From Phymorhynchus buccinoides (Eukaryota > Mollusca > Gastropoda > Neogastropoda > Raphitomidae): DNA of 64,000 bases. The DNA lies in the NCBI GenBank assembly GCA_017654935.2, contig CM065710.1, positions 24,226,436-24,290,435 on the forward strand, read 5' to 3'. The notes beneath the pieces are model-generated. The model was not told the DNA's origin. It saw only the letters and a program-made list of their open reading frames with translations, and did not search any database. Position numbers and translations under genes: made by a program. This document shows positions 1 through 11,942 of the stretch, one piece after another; within the stretch, counting starts at the first letter, position 1, and each line of letters starts with the position of its first letter.

Positions 1-113
1 GACAGATTAGTAGAGGAAGTTACATGTTATATGTCTTAATTTGTTTTTGTGAGCTCGTCTCTCGTTCTAGTGCATAATCGGGGTGCGTGCGTCAGTGCTT
101 GTGCATGTGACAT

Positions 114-120
114 GTGTGTG

Positions 121-167
<47 letters not shown>

Positions 168-348
168 GTGTGTGCGTGTGTGCGCGCGCGTGCGTGCGTG
201 CGTGCGTGTGTGCGTGCGTGTGTGTGTGTGTGTGCTGTGTGTGTGTGCGTGTGCGTGTGTGTGCGTGCGCGCGTGCGTGCGCGCGCGCGCGCGTGTCTTG
301 CGTAGTGCGTGTGCGTGTGTGCGCGTGCGCGTGTGCGTCGCCGCGCGC

Positions 349-397
<49 letters not shown>

Positions 398-465
398 TGC
401 GTGCGTGTGCCGCGGTGTGTGTGTGTGTCGTGTGCGTGCGTGTCTGTGTTTGTGGGTGGGTTGGT
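114..465. repeat. Long compound (GT)n/(GC)n microsatellite
   Basis: About 350 bp of alternating purine-pyrimidine. Cys/Val-rich frames across it are artefacts. Confidence 0.97.
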
Positions 466-619
466 GGGTGTGAATGAGGGGGGGGTAGGGAAGGGGTTTG
501 CGCATGGTATTACATGTATAAGGGGTTGTTTTTAATATGAATTTTTATTTTGCTACATTCAGTAAAGCGCTAAGATTAAGTTAAGATTAAGCACTGTAGC
601 AGTTTTCTTTTATAAAATA

Positions 620-705
620 AATAAATAAGAGCAAAGAACTTCCGGAAGGTGGGGGAACAATTATACAAAGGACACCCCACCCCCGTATCCCAACGGGGTG
701 GGGGG
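620..705 (-). repeat. D-family repeat, head fragment
   Basis: AAGAACTTCCGGAAGGTGGG and CCCGTATCCCAACGGGGTGG match the head of the family in reverse. Further tail fragments lie at 61384-61467 and 62585-62655 (minus). Confidence 0.6.
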
Positions 706-1299
706 AGGGGGGGCATTTTATTCGGGCTGAAAATATTTGTCTGAACATTCTTAGATGAATTTAAAATTGCACTAAATTTGATGTATTATTTTGTTCTGTT
801 TGCTTTGTCTTCATCTTCCCTGTTCTTCTTATCATTCCACATGCAGTATCTCTTCAATTTCAATTATTTCCTTCTAACTTTTACTTTACCAAAAATATAG
901 GGTCCTTGACTTTCCTCCTTTGCTCTCATCCGAAATGGGTATTCCCATTCTGATTTCGGAGCATTCTAATTATGGATCCATTACTTCCTGTCCGCCATTT
1001 TGTCTTCTGCTACAAAATTATAAATCGAAATGAGCTTCCTCCAGGGAGCACTGTTAAGTGAAATAGATTGAATTTCTGGTTAAGGTAACAACTTTGTGAT
1101 TTTTTTCCTTTGCAAGCTTTAAAGTTCTGCGATATGAATGCTCGTAGGTGATCTATGAAGCTCATTAATTTTGACAAATCACGGATTTCTTACTGTTTTG
1201 TTTACACACATTGTAATATTGTATTATTCATTTTCACTGCTTCATCATGCCACTTCAAGCCACTCTGATCCCATTTTGCGCATTCTCTCTGCTCTTTAA

Positions 1300-1894
1300 C
1301 CCCTTGACTGCCAGAGAAAATTAAAAAAAAAATTGTACAAATCATGACATGAAAAAGACAACTGATAGAGCTTGCAAAATGGTCTGGGGGTATAACTCTC
1401 TTGACTGTGTTAGAGAAAAAGCCAGCATATCACTTATTATTATCAGTTATTCCTCTTCATCTGATGACATGATCAGTGATGTCATCAAGCATGGGTGCTA
1501 CTCTTTATTTTTTACACTGATTTCAGTATTTTTAATATTACCAGAAACTGAACTTCAGTTATTTTTAATTCATCACAAAAAACAAAACAAAATTGACTAC
1601 AAGCGATTTGGGGCATTTTGAACTTAGTGGTTCTATCTTGGAAGTGTACAAAGGCAGTGTAATAATTTTACAAGGATTATGAGACTCAAACTGTCCTTGT
1701 CTATCATTTTAACAGTCTGTCTGTCTCGTTATCTCTCTCTTGCGATGCCCCCCTGAATCGTCCCAACGGGGCTCTGCCCCTGTACTTTGCTGGGGCCCGT
1801 GGCGGCCCCTGGACCCCTGCCTTTCATTTTTTTTCATTTGGGGTAGTTGCACCCATCAAGTCAGTACTTGATACGTTATATGGCAGTCAAGGAG
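1300..1894. mobile_element. TTAA-flanked MITE, CCCCTTGACTGCC family, long copy
   Basis: TTAA lies at 1296-1299 and 1895-1898. The ends CCCCTTGACTGCC and GGCAGTCAAGGAG are inverted. It is about 370 bp longer than the copies at 13913 and 41566, with extra GC-rich sequence near 1740-1840 not found in them. Confidence 0.8.
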
Positions 1895-1936
1895 TTAAAT
1901 AAGTATGTATCTGTGGGTTTTTTTTTCTTGATACAG

Positions 1937-2097
1937 ATCTAAGTTTTCCCAAGATGGAAATCACAACATTGGGCGGCAGACTGTACAGAAACACGGAAAA
2001 GGATCAAACATGGCAACCTCGGCTAAGGTATGCTGGTCAAAACACCTTCGTCATCAACGAACCAAACAGCGAGACAGAAGAAGAAACAAGCTGGTGA
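1937..2097 (+). CDS. Short ORF or candidate exon, 47 aa, unknown
   Basis: A strong acceptor (TTTTTTTCTTGATACAG) precedes ATG 1954, which opens MEITTLGGRLYRNTEKDQTW and runs to TGA at 2097. A possible donor lies at CGGCTAAG|GTATGC (2029). The following 500 bp is moderately GC-rich but full of stops in every frame, so the region may be a decayed gene or transposon. Confidence 0.25.
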
Positions 2098-2689
2098 TAA
2101 ATCAATCTTACCAGTCTGAGTTGACAACAATGCTGACTTCTCATTAAACTCGCCCAGAAGATGCACTCGGAATTACGTTGACTACCAACAGATATGTTCT
2201 GTTCATTACAAATTCCGGTCTTCACTAAAATTTCTGATTAGAAAATGATGACAGATACAAATTCGCGCCGGGTCAGCATTTTCAGCAGAGCCGACGACCA
2301 GCGAAAAGAATCGTCTACAACGAAATTAACCACCTTGCAATCGTGAGGAGGAAGAGAACCTCCATGCTTCCAGTGGAGCGGTGTTTCTGCAGAATTGATT
2401 ACAGAAGTGAAAACACGACCACTTATGCTGCTGGAAAAGACTCTTCTCTGTTACGATAGGTGACAGTGCTGGGTTGGTGGATAATCGAATGATGATGAAA
2501 CGGGGAGATTCTCGTTCGTCTGAAGATAGCAGCAATGGGTGTCAGTCAGTCGACGGAAAGGTGTCGTTCGATGTCGGCATTACTTCCTCAGAACCTGCAA
2601 GCCAAGAAGAGAAGTATGGCTTTTTCAGAGCTCGGTTTTCAAGTCACGAAGTTGTAAGTTTTTAAAATTATGTAATGTGAAAGAAAAGT

Positions 2690-2757
2690 GGGTGGCGCTG
2701 CACTGTGTAGTGACATCTATCGGGTGGGAGCAGCCCGAATTTCACAGATACGAATCT
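2690..2757 (+). mobile_element. Decayed SINE tail fragment
   Basis: GGGAGCAGCCCGAATTTCAC followed by AGATACGAATCTTTGTGACT aligns with the SINE tail at 47265-47300. Confidence 0.5.
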
Positions 2758-3345
2758 TTGTGACTGTATGTATTACTATAAAATACAATATTTTTTGCCC
2801 AAAGACAGTGGATTCCTGTTAAACTCAAAAACGGATAATCAAAACAATAATTTTAGATGCAGTTTGATCATTTTACGTCAAAAAGACTATCTCAAAATAT
2901 TGCCTATCTCAAATAACGGTTTAGTCCCAGGACTACCGTCCAATTTTCAAATATTATACTCGAAGATGATGTTATCTAATTCTATATTTTTCATAATCAT
3001 AATTGATTTTGTTTCAAATAATTACATAAACTGCACACCTTAGAAATGTTTTTTGTTGTGGGGTTTGTATCCCTATCCTTTTCCTCCTTAATTCCTTCTC
3101 CTCACCTTCCTCCCTCCATTCCCTCCTTTTTCCCCTCTTTCTTCTATCTTTTTTTTATCATATTCTTTTTTTTGTTCAAACAACGAATGGGTGTGGATTT
3201 TTTTGCTTTTGCGTTTTTGTTCTTATTGTTGCCCCCAAGTGGTTATGTTTTTTTCAGATTGTTGCTGCATGTGAATTCTTTTAACATTCTACTGGTTTAT
3301 CCTTAATCAGTCTACAGCATAAGAAAGCGAACAACGGTTTGCATA

Positions 3346-3750
3346 CCGTAAAAGCGGACTATAACTAGTATAAACCGCTACTTTTTCAATCAACTTGTGG
3401 CCCCCATGCGGCTTATAATAGACTGATGCGGCTATCTGTGGAATTTTTTTCGTTAACATTTATCAATATGATTAAATATGGTTCAGGCCACATTCCTTCA
3501 GCATATTTTTGCGCTTCTTTAGTCTCAAAACTGGGTTGGGTAATCAAATAGATTTCAAATCTCATGTTTAAAGCGTTGAGAACTTAAATACCGAGTTCTA
3601 ATATGATAATTTTCTATCTTGTGTTGGTTTGTGAACAGTACACTCCTTTTCTCTGCGGATTATAATTGTATGTTAAAAATACTTAATATTTAGTTCATTA
3701 AGAATGCGGCTTATAATATACAGGGGCGTATTATAATCCAGTTTTTACGT
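3346..3750. mobile_element. CCGTAAAA-TIR MITE with 'ATAAGCCGC' motifs
   Basis: The left end TACCGTAAAAGCGGACTATA and right end TTATAATCCAGTTTTTACGT are imperfect inverted repeats. GCGGCTTATAATA recurs internally. It is the reversed relative of 14662-15055. Confidence 0.65.
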
Positions 3751-3801
3751 AATGATATGCCACGAAGCGAGTCCAGGGTGCTGCGTCTGTGTCTTCTGTA
3801 G

Positions 3802-3960
3802 ATGCATCACACGGGCTTCAAGCCAGTCCCAGAAGGGGGCGCAGTTCGTCCCGGTGCCGTCAAAGAAGAAGAGGGGGAGGATGCAGCGAGTCGTAACAGG
3901 ATCCCACGTCATTTTCCAGAAAACGTGTTCGCGTCCGCCAGGGGCGACGTGGACACAAAC
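3802..3960 (+). CDS. Candidate isolated exon, 53 codons
   Basis: A GC-rich segment lies between a good acceptor (GTGTCTTCTGTAG|ATGC) and a donor (ACAAAC|GTAAAT) in otherwise AT-rich DNA. It reads MHHTGFKPVPEGGAVRPGAV, then KEEEGEDAASRN and on to DVDTN, a multiple of three. No family is recognised and no partner exons were found. It could be an exon of a gene outside the window or a decayed repeat. Confidence 0.3.
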
Positions 3961-4789
3961 GTAAATCCTACATGCAATTGTAAGATAAGTTTTTATTGTG
4001 AATTTTTTTGTTTTCTTCTATTTATTCTGTTTGTTGTTTTTTCAGTGGTAGTGCTCACAGGGTGTGTGTCTTGTGATTGTGTGTGTGTGTGTGTGCGTGT
4101 GCACTCTGTATGTGTGGTGTGTCAAGTCAGTCAACTCAAAATGATATTATTGAGGATAAAAAGGAATAAGGCGTTACAGCTCTTTACATTCCTGTCCGGT
4201 GTGTGAGCGAGGAATGTTTGTGTGTGTGTTTTAGAAATTTTTTTTTTAATTAACTATTAATTATATTAGTGGTTTGAGTGAATAAAGGCAGTTTTTCTCT
4301 GTAAATGTTGGTTGTGTGTTTGTTGTTTTGTCACGGGCAGAATAGGCATATGCAATAGCGGGAGTTATTTTAATCTAAAGTGGATACTGTTCAAATCTTA
4401 AACACATGTTTTGTTTGTTTACAAATAAAAGCTGGTTAATTATTTTATATTTGGTCTATGTGGATGACTATCTATGTTAACCATGAGTATATCGTTTGAA
4501 TGGAGCAACATAGGACTAGGAGGAGGACATTTTGCATGCGGATAGATTTTTTGCTCCCTTGCTTATTTCTTCATGTGTTATGGTGTTCTTGCGTATTGTG
4601 TCGTTAATTCGTGGTAAAATGAAAAATGAAAAAACGGACACATACGTACTTTACCCATTATTTGCAACTCTAGATCTGTGTACTCAGTGAAGTCAAAAGG
4701 TTTGGTCATGGGGCAAAGATAATTATCTGGATTTTAAAGGTTGTTTAAAACAAAAGAACATGCTTGTAGATTATTCGTAGAAATAGAAC

Positions 4790-5300
4790 CGTGCCAGTGC
4801 CACATTTGGGAAATGATGGTGACAACGGTCTGGAAAGAATGATGAGTAAAATACTAGGCACAGTTTTAGACAAGAAACTTACTTTGATAAAACATTGCGC
4901 ATATAATAAGAAGCGTCAGTCAGGATCTTTGTTTACAGAGGCTAAGGAATATTGTGTCGTCAGATATTCTTCAAACCTACTACGATGTCTGCATGAATCT
5001 TTCTACTGTGTCATTTATCTGTTGGTATGAAGCTTGAGTGTAAAACAATTACGCGTGGTTGAGTGATATGGTGAATGTGTGCAGTCAATTGTGGGTGCAA
5101 GGCAGAGGGTATGCAAGAGTGTTTGAAAACAGTAGTATGAAAGCCAGGAAAATTCTTACTGAAACAGTCTTTTCTGGCAAATAATATGAAGTATTACATC
5201 GGGCGCGATACAGAATATAAACTGATAAAATATGAGCACAGACAAATTTCTTACCAAGATCAATTCATCTGTGAACTATTAATGCATGCATCGGAGTGAT
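4790..5300 (+). pseudogene. Decayed LINE ORF2 fragment (RT thumb and C-terminal region)
   Basis: Across shifting frames the plus strand reads LGTVLDKKLTLIKH, then YYDVCMNLSTVSFICWYEA, then VCSQLWVQG, then YEVLHRARYRI. This is the usual order downstream of RT in CR1/RTE-like elements (track of a Leu-rich thumb, 'WYEA', 'QIVG'). Several frameshifts and stops make it a pseudogene. Confidence 0.65.
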
Positions 5301-5447
5301 GTTGCTGAGCAGCCGGATGGTCATCTCCTTGGGATTGAATTTGTATTCGATTCGCCAGTTTGTTAACTACACTATGCAGTGTTATTGTTATTAGTTTTAT
5401 ATTCTTAATTGTGATAAATGTGTTATGGTTGTGGTGGTTTTGTGTTG

Positions 5448-5947
5448 NNNNNNNNNNNNNNNNNNNNNNNNNNNNNNNNNNNNNNNNNNNNNNNNNNNNN
5501 NNNNNNNNNNNNNNNNNNNNNNNNNNNNNNNNNNNNNNNNNNNNNNNNNNNNNNNNNNNNNNNNNNNNNNNNNNNNNNNNNNNNNNNNNNNNNNNNNNNN
5601 NNNNNNNNNNNNNNNNNNNNNNNNNNNNNNNNNNNNNNNNNNNNNNNNNNNNNNNNNNNNNNNNNNNNNNNNNNNNNNNNNNNNNNNNNNNNNNNNNNNN
5701 NNNNNNNNNNNNNNNNNNNNNNNNNNNNNNNNNNNNNNNNNNNNNNNNNNNNNNNNNNNNNNNNNNNNNNNNNNNNNNNNNNNNNNNNNNNNNNNNNNNN
5801 NNNNNNNNNNNNNNNNNNNNNNNNNNNNNNNNNNNNNNNNNNNNNNNNNNNNNNNNNNNNNNNNNNNNNNNNNNNNNNNNNNNNNNNNNNNNNNNNNNNN
5901 NNNNNNNNNNNNNNNNNNNNNNNNNNNNNNNNNNNNNNNNNNNNNNN
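5448..5947. other. Assembly gap, 500 N
   Basis: Exactly 500 N, a conventional scaffold-gap size; the true length is unknown. Confidence 0.99.
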
Positions 5948-6141
5948 GAGTGCGTGTGTGCGTGCGTGTTTGTACAAGTGTATATTTGTGTAAGTGTGTG
6001 TGCGTTTCAGTGTTGTTCTGTGTGTTTGATGAAATGTAGGTGGGTATGTGTGGGTATGTCTGTGTGCAATAACGCGTTCACTCTCGTGCAATTCACGTAC
6101 TTGCGTGTGTGTGTGTTGTATGTGAGTGTTTCAATTATGAT

Positions 6142-6207
6142 TGTAAAGCGCTTTGTGCTCGACAAAAAGCGCTATGTAAATATCCGTTTAATATTCTTAT
6201 TATTATG
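6142..6207 (+). repeat. (ATT)n-tailed 'AGCGC' repeat
   Basis: GATTGTAAAGCGCTTTGTGC and AAAAAGCGCTATGTAAATAT followed by TTATTATT. Confidence 0.7.
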
Positions 6208-6469
6208 GGCAGATATAGAAGCTCTGAGAATTACATTTTCAGGGTCTGAACAGTTAAAAACTTTATATTGTGCTCAGAAGTGCATTCTTTTATTATCTCT
6301 ACTATTCATACCACAAAGATATTCTAAAAGGTTAAGATTGATTACTTAAAAGCTCGGCGAACCGGCGCGGGCTGATAGAGTTATCGATATAAATATGCGT
6401 GTATAAAATATGTCACCATTTATACGATTAATCCACTACTAACAGCCTACTAACTCTCTGTGAGGGTGA

Positions 6470-6640
6470 TAGAACCCGTGGCCATAACTTTAAAACTGTA
6501 CAAAAAAGATACTAACACCAGACTAGCACAAAACTTTTTTTTACTAACAGAGTGATAACTGCATGGATAAATCTTCCCGAGCAAGCCCAGTCATTAAATT
6601 CATGCAAAAATATTATAGATAAGTTTTGTTCCAAAACAAA
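6470..6640 (+). pseudogene. LINE ORF2 C-terminal fragment
   Basis: One frame reads RGHNFKTVQKRY, a stop, then HQTSTKLFFTNRVITAWINL and PEQAQSLNSCKNIIDKF. The FxNRVxxxWxxLP signature followed by a Lys-rich end is typical of the last 50 residues of CR1/L2-type ORF2 proteins. Confidence 0.75.
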
Positions 6641-7200
6641 ATGTATTCAGTTAATATACATGATTTTAATGAATAAAACACAGATGCCGGCTTAGTAGTC
6701 ATCAGTGAATGAAGCCCAACCAAATACAAATCAAAAACATATTAATAGAGGGCAAAAAGCTAAACAAAATACCCTATAGTGTCATTTATGCTATGCTATG
6801 TTTGGTGCGTTTCACAGTGGAGGCTCATCCAAAAACTCTTCGACATGGACCTGGAAACGGAGAATGCAAACGCCTTTTTTAACTATCGACTGTGTAAAGT
6901 GTTGCCACTTTTCAAAGGGACATAGACCATTGGTTTCTGTCCTCACTACTCATATAGGAAAAAGAGACCGGATTTTTATCTTCCCCTGTACAGTCTTTGA
7001 TACACGTGTCGTCAAATGTCTTTTAAACACATTGATTGAACATCATTGTAGGGCCAATAAAAAATGATAGCTGTACAATAGATGATTTTCTACCAGTAAT
7101 GGGAAAACAATATTAGTTGTACAGTTACATTTAATTTAAAATGTGAGATGACTATTACTCTCAAGCCAAAGTGGCTCCCCGTTGGGTTTCTTTTGTACTA
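6640..7200. other. Intergenic, nothing recognised
   Basis: AT-rich sequence with no repeat copy, exon or RNA gene that I could support. The same holds for 2760-3340 and 705-1295. Confidence 0.5.
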
Positions 7201-7204
7201 TATA

Positions 7205-7345
7205 GTTTCCCCCCATCTTCTGGAAGTTCTTGCTTGTAGCTTCCTCTAATCTCTCAAAGAGTCTCTTTGACTCTTGCCTTTTCCCATTGCTTACTGTCAT
7301 CTACATGTAGGCCTACTATCTTTCTGCCTTACCAGTCCATTCCAT
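7205..7345 (+). repeat. D-family repeat, partial copy
   Basis: CCATCTTCTGGAAGTTCTTG to TTTCTGCCTTACCAGTCCAT; the 3' half is missing. The next copy begins in opposite orientation. Confidence 0.75.
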
Positions 7346-7439
7346 GCCATTTTTTTTCGTCCTAAAAATTCTGTCAAACAGCCGACACATTTCGATTTCG
7401 CAAGGAGGAAAATTATTTGGAAGATTTTTTTTTTTAAAG

Positions 7440-7612
7440 GCAGGAGAATGCGGCCAATAAGTCAGAAAGATAGTGGATGACAGGAAGCAAAGGGAAAAGG
7501 CAGAGTCAAAGGAGAGTGACAGATTAGAGGAAGTTACAAAGCGCAGAACTTCCAGAAGGTGGGGGGACTTCCAGGTGTACAAAAGACCCCCACAGTATCC
7601 CCACAGAGAAGA
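7440..7612 (-). repeat. D-family repeat, partial copy
   Basis: Reverse complement: CAGGAGAATGCGGCCAATAA to CAGTATCCCCACAGAGAAG. Forms an inverted pair with 7205-7345. Confidence 0.75.
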
Positions 7613-7644
7613 GATTCCATAAACATGAAATAATTGTACCTGGC

Positions 7645-7963
7645 ATGACTTCTTCTTCGTGTAATCGTCAATCACTCAGTTTCCTGTCATATGAATGCAG
7701 ATGCGTCATGCTGCCATTATACGCCTAACTAAGAAAGTTAGGCCTTAGCATGTCCATCTTGGCTGAAGGAAATCTTTGAAAGAAGTTTTCCAGAACAAAG
7801 ACCAGTAAGGCAGAGAAGATAGTAGATGACAGTAAGCAAAGAGAAAAAGGCAGAGTCAAAGAGAGTGACAGGTTAGAGAAATTTAGAGGAAGTCCCAAGC
7901 ACAGAACTTCCAGAAGTTGGGGACACTATTTGTACAAAAAGATACCCCGGTATCCCCACGGTT
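7645..7963 (-). repeat. D-family repeat, near full-length
   Basis: Reverse complement from CTTCTTCTTCGTGTAATCGT (tail) to CGGTATCCCCACGG (head), including CATGCTGCCATTATACGCC. Confidence 0.8.
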
Positions 7964-8025
7964 TGAATGGCAAAAAGTTAAAAGGTTAGTTAAAAAATGG
8001 AAGTGCAAAAAGTTGTGCAATTTAA

Positions 8026-8469
8026 CCTTTACCGGACTTCTGGGGTCGCCCACGACCCCTTGACACACAAAACATGTTATATCTCTAAAACTATTTAAGC
8101 AATCTTCATGAAATTTCATGACTTTGTCAAAAACGTAAATGGCTTTAAGTGTGTTAAATTTCATTAATGTGTATAAAATATAAATGACGTAATATGACGC
8201 GTAATTTTGATATACCTGTCCGGATGACGGGGGTCTCCCACGACCCCTACTTTAAAGAGCACTGCAGTGCATTGAGTAGGGGTCGTGGGAGACCCCCGCC
8301 ATCCGGACAGGGATAAACACATGGTGACTCATTGACAAGTAGGGGTCGTGGGAGACCCCCGCCATCCTGACAGGGATAAACACCTAGGAATTCGCTCTTT
8401 GCTGAGTAGGGGGTCGTGGAAGACCCCCGCCATCGTGTCCGTGTAGTCAAAAGCATGATCCGGTAAAGG
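8026..8469. mobile_element. TTAA-flanked MITE, CCTTTACCGGA family, with internal GGGGTCGTGGGAGACCCCC repeats
   Basis: TTAA lies at 8022-8025 and 8470-8473. The ends CCTTTACCGGA and TCCGGTAAAGG are perfect inverted repeats. The interior carries three direct copies of GTAGGGGTCGTGGGAGACCC plus one inverted copy, each followed by a CAGGGATAAACAC-like spacer. The repeat itself is palindromic. Confidence 0.85.
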
Positions 8470-8522
8470 TTAAGGGGAAAAGTTAATAAATTATTAATTA
8501 AAATTAAAGTTTATTGCAAATA

Positions 8523-8700
8523 CAGTGGAACCTCCCTTATAAAACCTAAAAAAAAATCATCCAAAATGAGGTCTTATAAGGGAGGGGTCTTATAAGGGAG
8601 GTAATTTTAATACTTACAAAGAAGGGCAATGTCTCAGAGAAGTAGGTCTTATGTGGGAGGGAGTCTAATAATGGGAGGTCTTATATGGGAGGTTCCACTG
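8523..8700. mobile_element. pogo/Tigger-like MITE, CAGTGGAACCTCCCTTATAAG family
   Basis: Left TA at 8521. The ends CAGTGGAACCTCCCTTATAA and TTATATGGGAGGTTCCACTG are long inverted repeats and the whole element is nearly palindromic. The family recurs at 18571, 22862-24308, 39434 and 48559. Confidence 0.88.
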
Positions 8701-8812
8701 CATACTTGTGCTGCTGATGTAAAAACAAAAATTGGAGAGAGAAATAGAAAAAAAGAGAAGAGACAACTGACACTTTGAATAGTTTATTGCATCAGGCTTT
8801 TAACCTCTAGAA

Positions 8813-8817
8813 AGAGA

Positions 8818-8884
<67 letters not shown>

Positions 8885-8900
8885 GAGAGAGACAGAGGGA
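8813..8900. repeat. (GA)n microsatellite
   Basis: AGAGAG run with few interruptions. Confidence 0.95.
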
Positions 8901-9251
8901 ACAAGAGAAAACACCTATATCTCCTTTCATCTTTTCACAGCTTCATTCATTCATTTTCATAATAAATAATAAATCACAGCTTTGTTGCAACCATTCAACG
9001 TTTATTTCATATCCACACCATTCTCACGCCAACTTTCAGAAGTGATCACTATTCATCCATCGCAACCAATACAATGCCAACCAACAAACAACATACAAAC
9101 AAATAAGTGCCTCCTGACGGCCTAACATAGATTCGCTCCTCTTGGACTGCTGGTCTCGGATTCTGAGACCTGAACGTGTGGAGGTGTGGCTGCGAATTGG
9201 GACTCGGAATGAGCGGCGTGGGAGCAACGCCACTGTACGGCCCAGAAGATG

Positions 9252-9367
9252 GGACAGCAAAAAAAAAGTTGTGTGGCGCGCCTCTGGCTGTGACGCGCTC
9301 TCCAGGTGGGAGCAACCCGGATTTCACAGACGCCTCTGTGACTATAAAGTACCTAATACCTAAAAAA
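9252..9367 (+). mobile_element. 5'-truncated copy of the same SINE
   Basis: Only the 3' part is present: poly-A-like stretch, GTGTGGCGCGCCTCTGGCTG, GGGAGCAACCCGGATTTCAC, ending TACCTAATACCTAAA. Two short decayed relatives lie at 2690-2757 and 12886-12957. Confidence 0.8.
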
Positions 9368-9370
9368 CAG

Positions 9371-9581
9371 CAGACCTGTTTACACAAGTCTTGAGTAGTC
9401 TGGATAGCTGAAATGAGTAGCCTGGGTGCAAAATGTGTAGTTTTATTCATTAAACCATCAAACACTGTTCACTGAAAATGAGTAGCAATCAAGAACTAGA
9501 GCATTATTTTCAATTTTGAAGAGTAGTAGAGGTCCAAATTGAGTAGAACACTACTCGAAAAGAGTAGAGTAAACAGGTATG
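9371..9581. mobile_element. hAT-like MITE, CAGACCTGTTTAC family
   Basis: The ends CAGACCTGTTTAC and GTAAACAGGTATG are inverted. The interior (GTCTGGATAGCTGAAATGAG, TTTTCAATTTTGAAGAGTAG) matches 22629-22832. It inserted into or beside the SINE tail at 9367. Confidence 0.85.
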
Positions 9582-9916
9582 AAACAGGAATGATTTACGC
9601 TGAACTGACCATTACCCAGCGCTGTTTCGCAGCCTCCCTCCAAATTTTAACCCAGCCCTCCAGAATAACAGTCACCTTCTCTGCTATCTGGAAGTCATCA
9701 TCAGACACAACTGACCGACACACACACACACAGATCTTTTTCTTATAGACTCAAGGACAAAAACCCCTTCAGTGAAATCAACCACCCCTCCCCTTGGCTT
9801 CTCTGCTATCTGGAAGTCATCATCAGACACAACTGACCGACACACACACACACAGATCTTTTTCTTCTAGACCCAAGGACAAAAACCCCTTCAGTGAAAT
9901 CAACCACCCCTCCCCC

Positions 9917-10237
9917 ATGGGGATACCAGGGGGGTGGGGTGGGGGTGACTTTCACACAAATAGTTCCCCGACCTTCTGGAAGTTCTGTGCTTGTAACTTC
10001 CTCTAATCTGTCACTCTCTTTGACTCTTGCCTTTTCCCTGTGCTTGCTTGTTACCTATCTTTCTACCTTACTTGTCCATTCTCCTGCCTTTTAAAAAAAG
10101 AAAAGAAACTCTTACAAAGATTTTCTCCAGCCGAAGACAGACATGCTGGGCCTAATTATTTCTTAGTTAGGCGCATAACAGCAGCATGACACATCTGGGC
10201 TCATAATTACAGGAAACTGAGCAACAAAAGAAGAAGA
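9917..10237 (+). repeat. D-family repeat, near full-length
   Basis: ATGGGGATACCAGGGGGGTG to the AAGAAGAAGAAAC tail. Preceded by a 121-bp tandem duplication (9677 and 9798) of CTTCTCTGCTATCTGGAAGT with a short (CA)n. Confidence 0.8.
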
Positions 10238-10327
10238 AACTGACCAATGCCAGTTAGTTGCCTTTGTTTCTGTTATGGTTTTTCTGCAACTTTCTTGGCT
10301 GAATATCTAGCCCGTCTTTTTAAAATA

Positions 10328-10497
10328 CCGTATTTTACGGACTATAAGGCGATACTTTTTCCCCCAGACTAAGACCCCTGCGCCTTATAATGTGACTGAT
10401 AATATAGTAAGAAATATAATAACAAAATCTGAATTTTGTGTGAAATTTGGGGGGTGCGCCTTATAATCAGGTGCGCCTTGTAGTCCGTAAAATACGG
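10328..10497. mobile_element. TA-flanked palindromic MITE, CCGTATTTTACGGACTATAAG
   Basis: Flanked by TA on both sides. The left CCGTATTTTACGGACTATAA and right TAGTCCGTAAAATACGG are inverted. Internal GCGCCTTATAATG motifs appear in both orientations. Similar MITEs occur across animals. Confidence 0.85.
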
Positions 10498-10499
10498 TA

Positions 10500-11696
10500 G
10501 TAGAAAAAAAAGTGTTTCACTGCATTCCTGAGATGACGCTGATCAATAATATATAAGGTTATAGGGGTCTAGGCTTAATCGTTTTCGCTGAATTTCAAGC
10601 CAAACAGACAGACAGACAGACAAACAAACAGTACAAAACTATAGATATCAGAGCCCTGCTGACAGCACACATGACTGTCACCACATCAAATGACAGCAAC
10701 ACTACCTGTGCTAAAGGAAACCAGGATTAAAAAAATAGGACCTGATGGTCATCAAATGATAAATTAATAATACTAGTAATGGGTAATCATAATTTCAAAC
10801 ACGTTCACAAACAGGCGCATAAAACCACTAAAACCATATTAACAAAAACAGACAAATAAAAAAAAAAATTGTCAAAAAACAAAACAACGTAGTCACATCA
10901 AATTGAAAATAATACAACAAAGAATACACAATGAAATCTCTAACGTAAGTCCGAAGCAAAATGTCTTACACAAACCATGACAACAGACAAAAATGGTGGA
11001 GCATTAAACATCACAACTATCATGAACATACAAATCAAGTTTTAACAAAATAACAGTTAAAACCACTTAACACCCCTCCCCTAACACCCACAGTTAATGA
11101 TATCTTTTTTGGTACTTTGTCTCATTAGCATAATCATTGTCTCATTAGTATAATTACAACCAAAGATATCTTTTGGTACTTTGTCTCATTAGCATAATCA
11201 TTCTCATTAGCATCATCAAAACCAAGACTGTGAAAACACGCGTCATTGACAACCGCATCATTTAATTGAGCAAATGTCCCATCTTACATTTGTCACAACT
11301 TTTTGTTAGCATTTGACTATGTCTCTGTGCATCTGTTACAAATGTTAATTTCTGAAATAAAACTGGCTTAGAAGGCTATGTGTGCCCAAAAAAAACCCAT
11401 CTTCATTTTGATGCATGGTTAAAGGTTGGTAAGTTTCGGTGCTTTGTATTAAAAAGGTACATACAAATTAGCAATGCAAAGTGTTGCGTATTTACATCAA
11501 TAACATTTTAAACTTTTAACACAATAAGTTTTCACAACCAAGGACAAAATTATTAATCACACACACACAGGTCTGCATGCATACGCAAAAGAGCACACAC
11601 ACACACACTCACACGACTGAGGAACTTAACAAAGTCACAACTAATACTTGCACAAATTTATAGATTGTTTTCTCTCTCTGTCTTTTAACTGCATCT
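10500..11696. other. Intergenic, short direct repeats only
   Basis: The only structure seen is a partial duplication of GATATCTTTTGGTACTTTGTCTCATTAGCATAATCA (11100 and 11165). No gene is recognised. 12066-12785 is likewise plain AT-rich DNA. Confidence 0.5.
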
Positions 11697-11700
11697 TTAA

Positions 11701-11938
11701 CCCTTTCAGCGCCAATGTCGCATTTATGCACCACAATGGTTTAACGTCTATGTCACTAAAATGCATCAAATCAGGGTAAGTTATCCAAAGACCCTATTTT
11801 CTTAATTTTTGGAGGTAGGGATATGCCTAATGTGATACATGTCACTGAGGAATTCCTGATATTGCAGATAAATGTTTTTTTCTACTCAGCTAACTTTAAT
11901 GGTATTTTTTGTCTGAAAACTGGCTGGCGGTGAAAGGG
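11701..11938. mobile_element. TTAA-flanked MITE, CCCTTTCRCCGCC family
   Basis: TTAA lies at 11697-11700 and 11939-11942. The ends CCCTTTCAGCGCC and GGCGGTGAAAGGG are inverted. The interior (CATTTATGCACCACAATGGT, TCCAAAGACCCTATTTTCTT) matches the other members of this family. Confidence 0.88.
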
Positions 11939-11942
11939 TTAA

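Noticed and set aside
83..535. Long Cys/Val-rich and His/Thr-rich frames on both strands
   Set aside because: They are translations of a (GT)n/(GC)n microsatellite, open in several frames at once.
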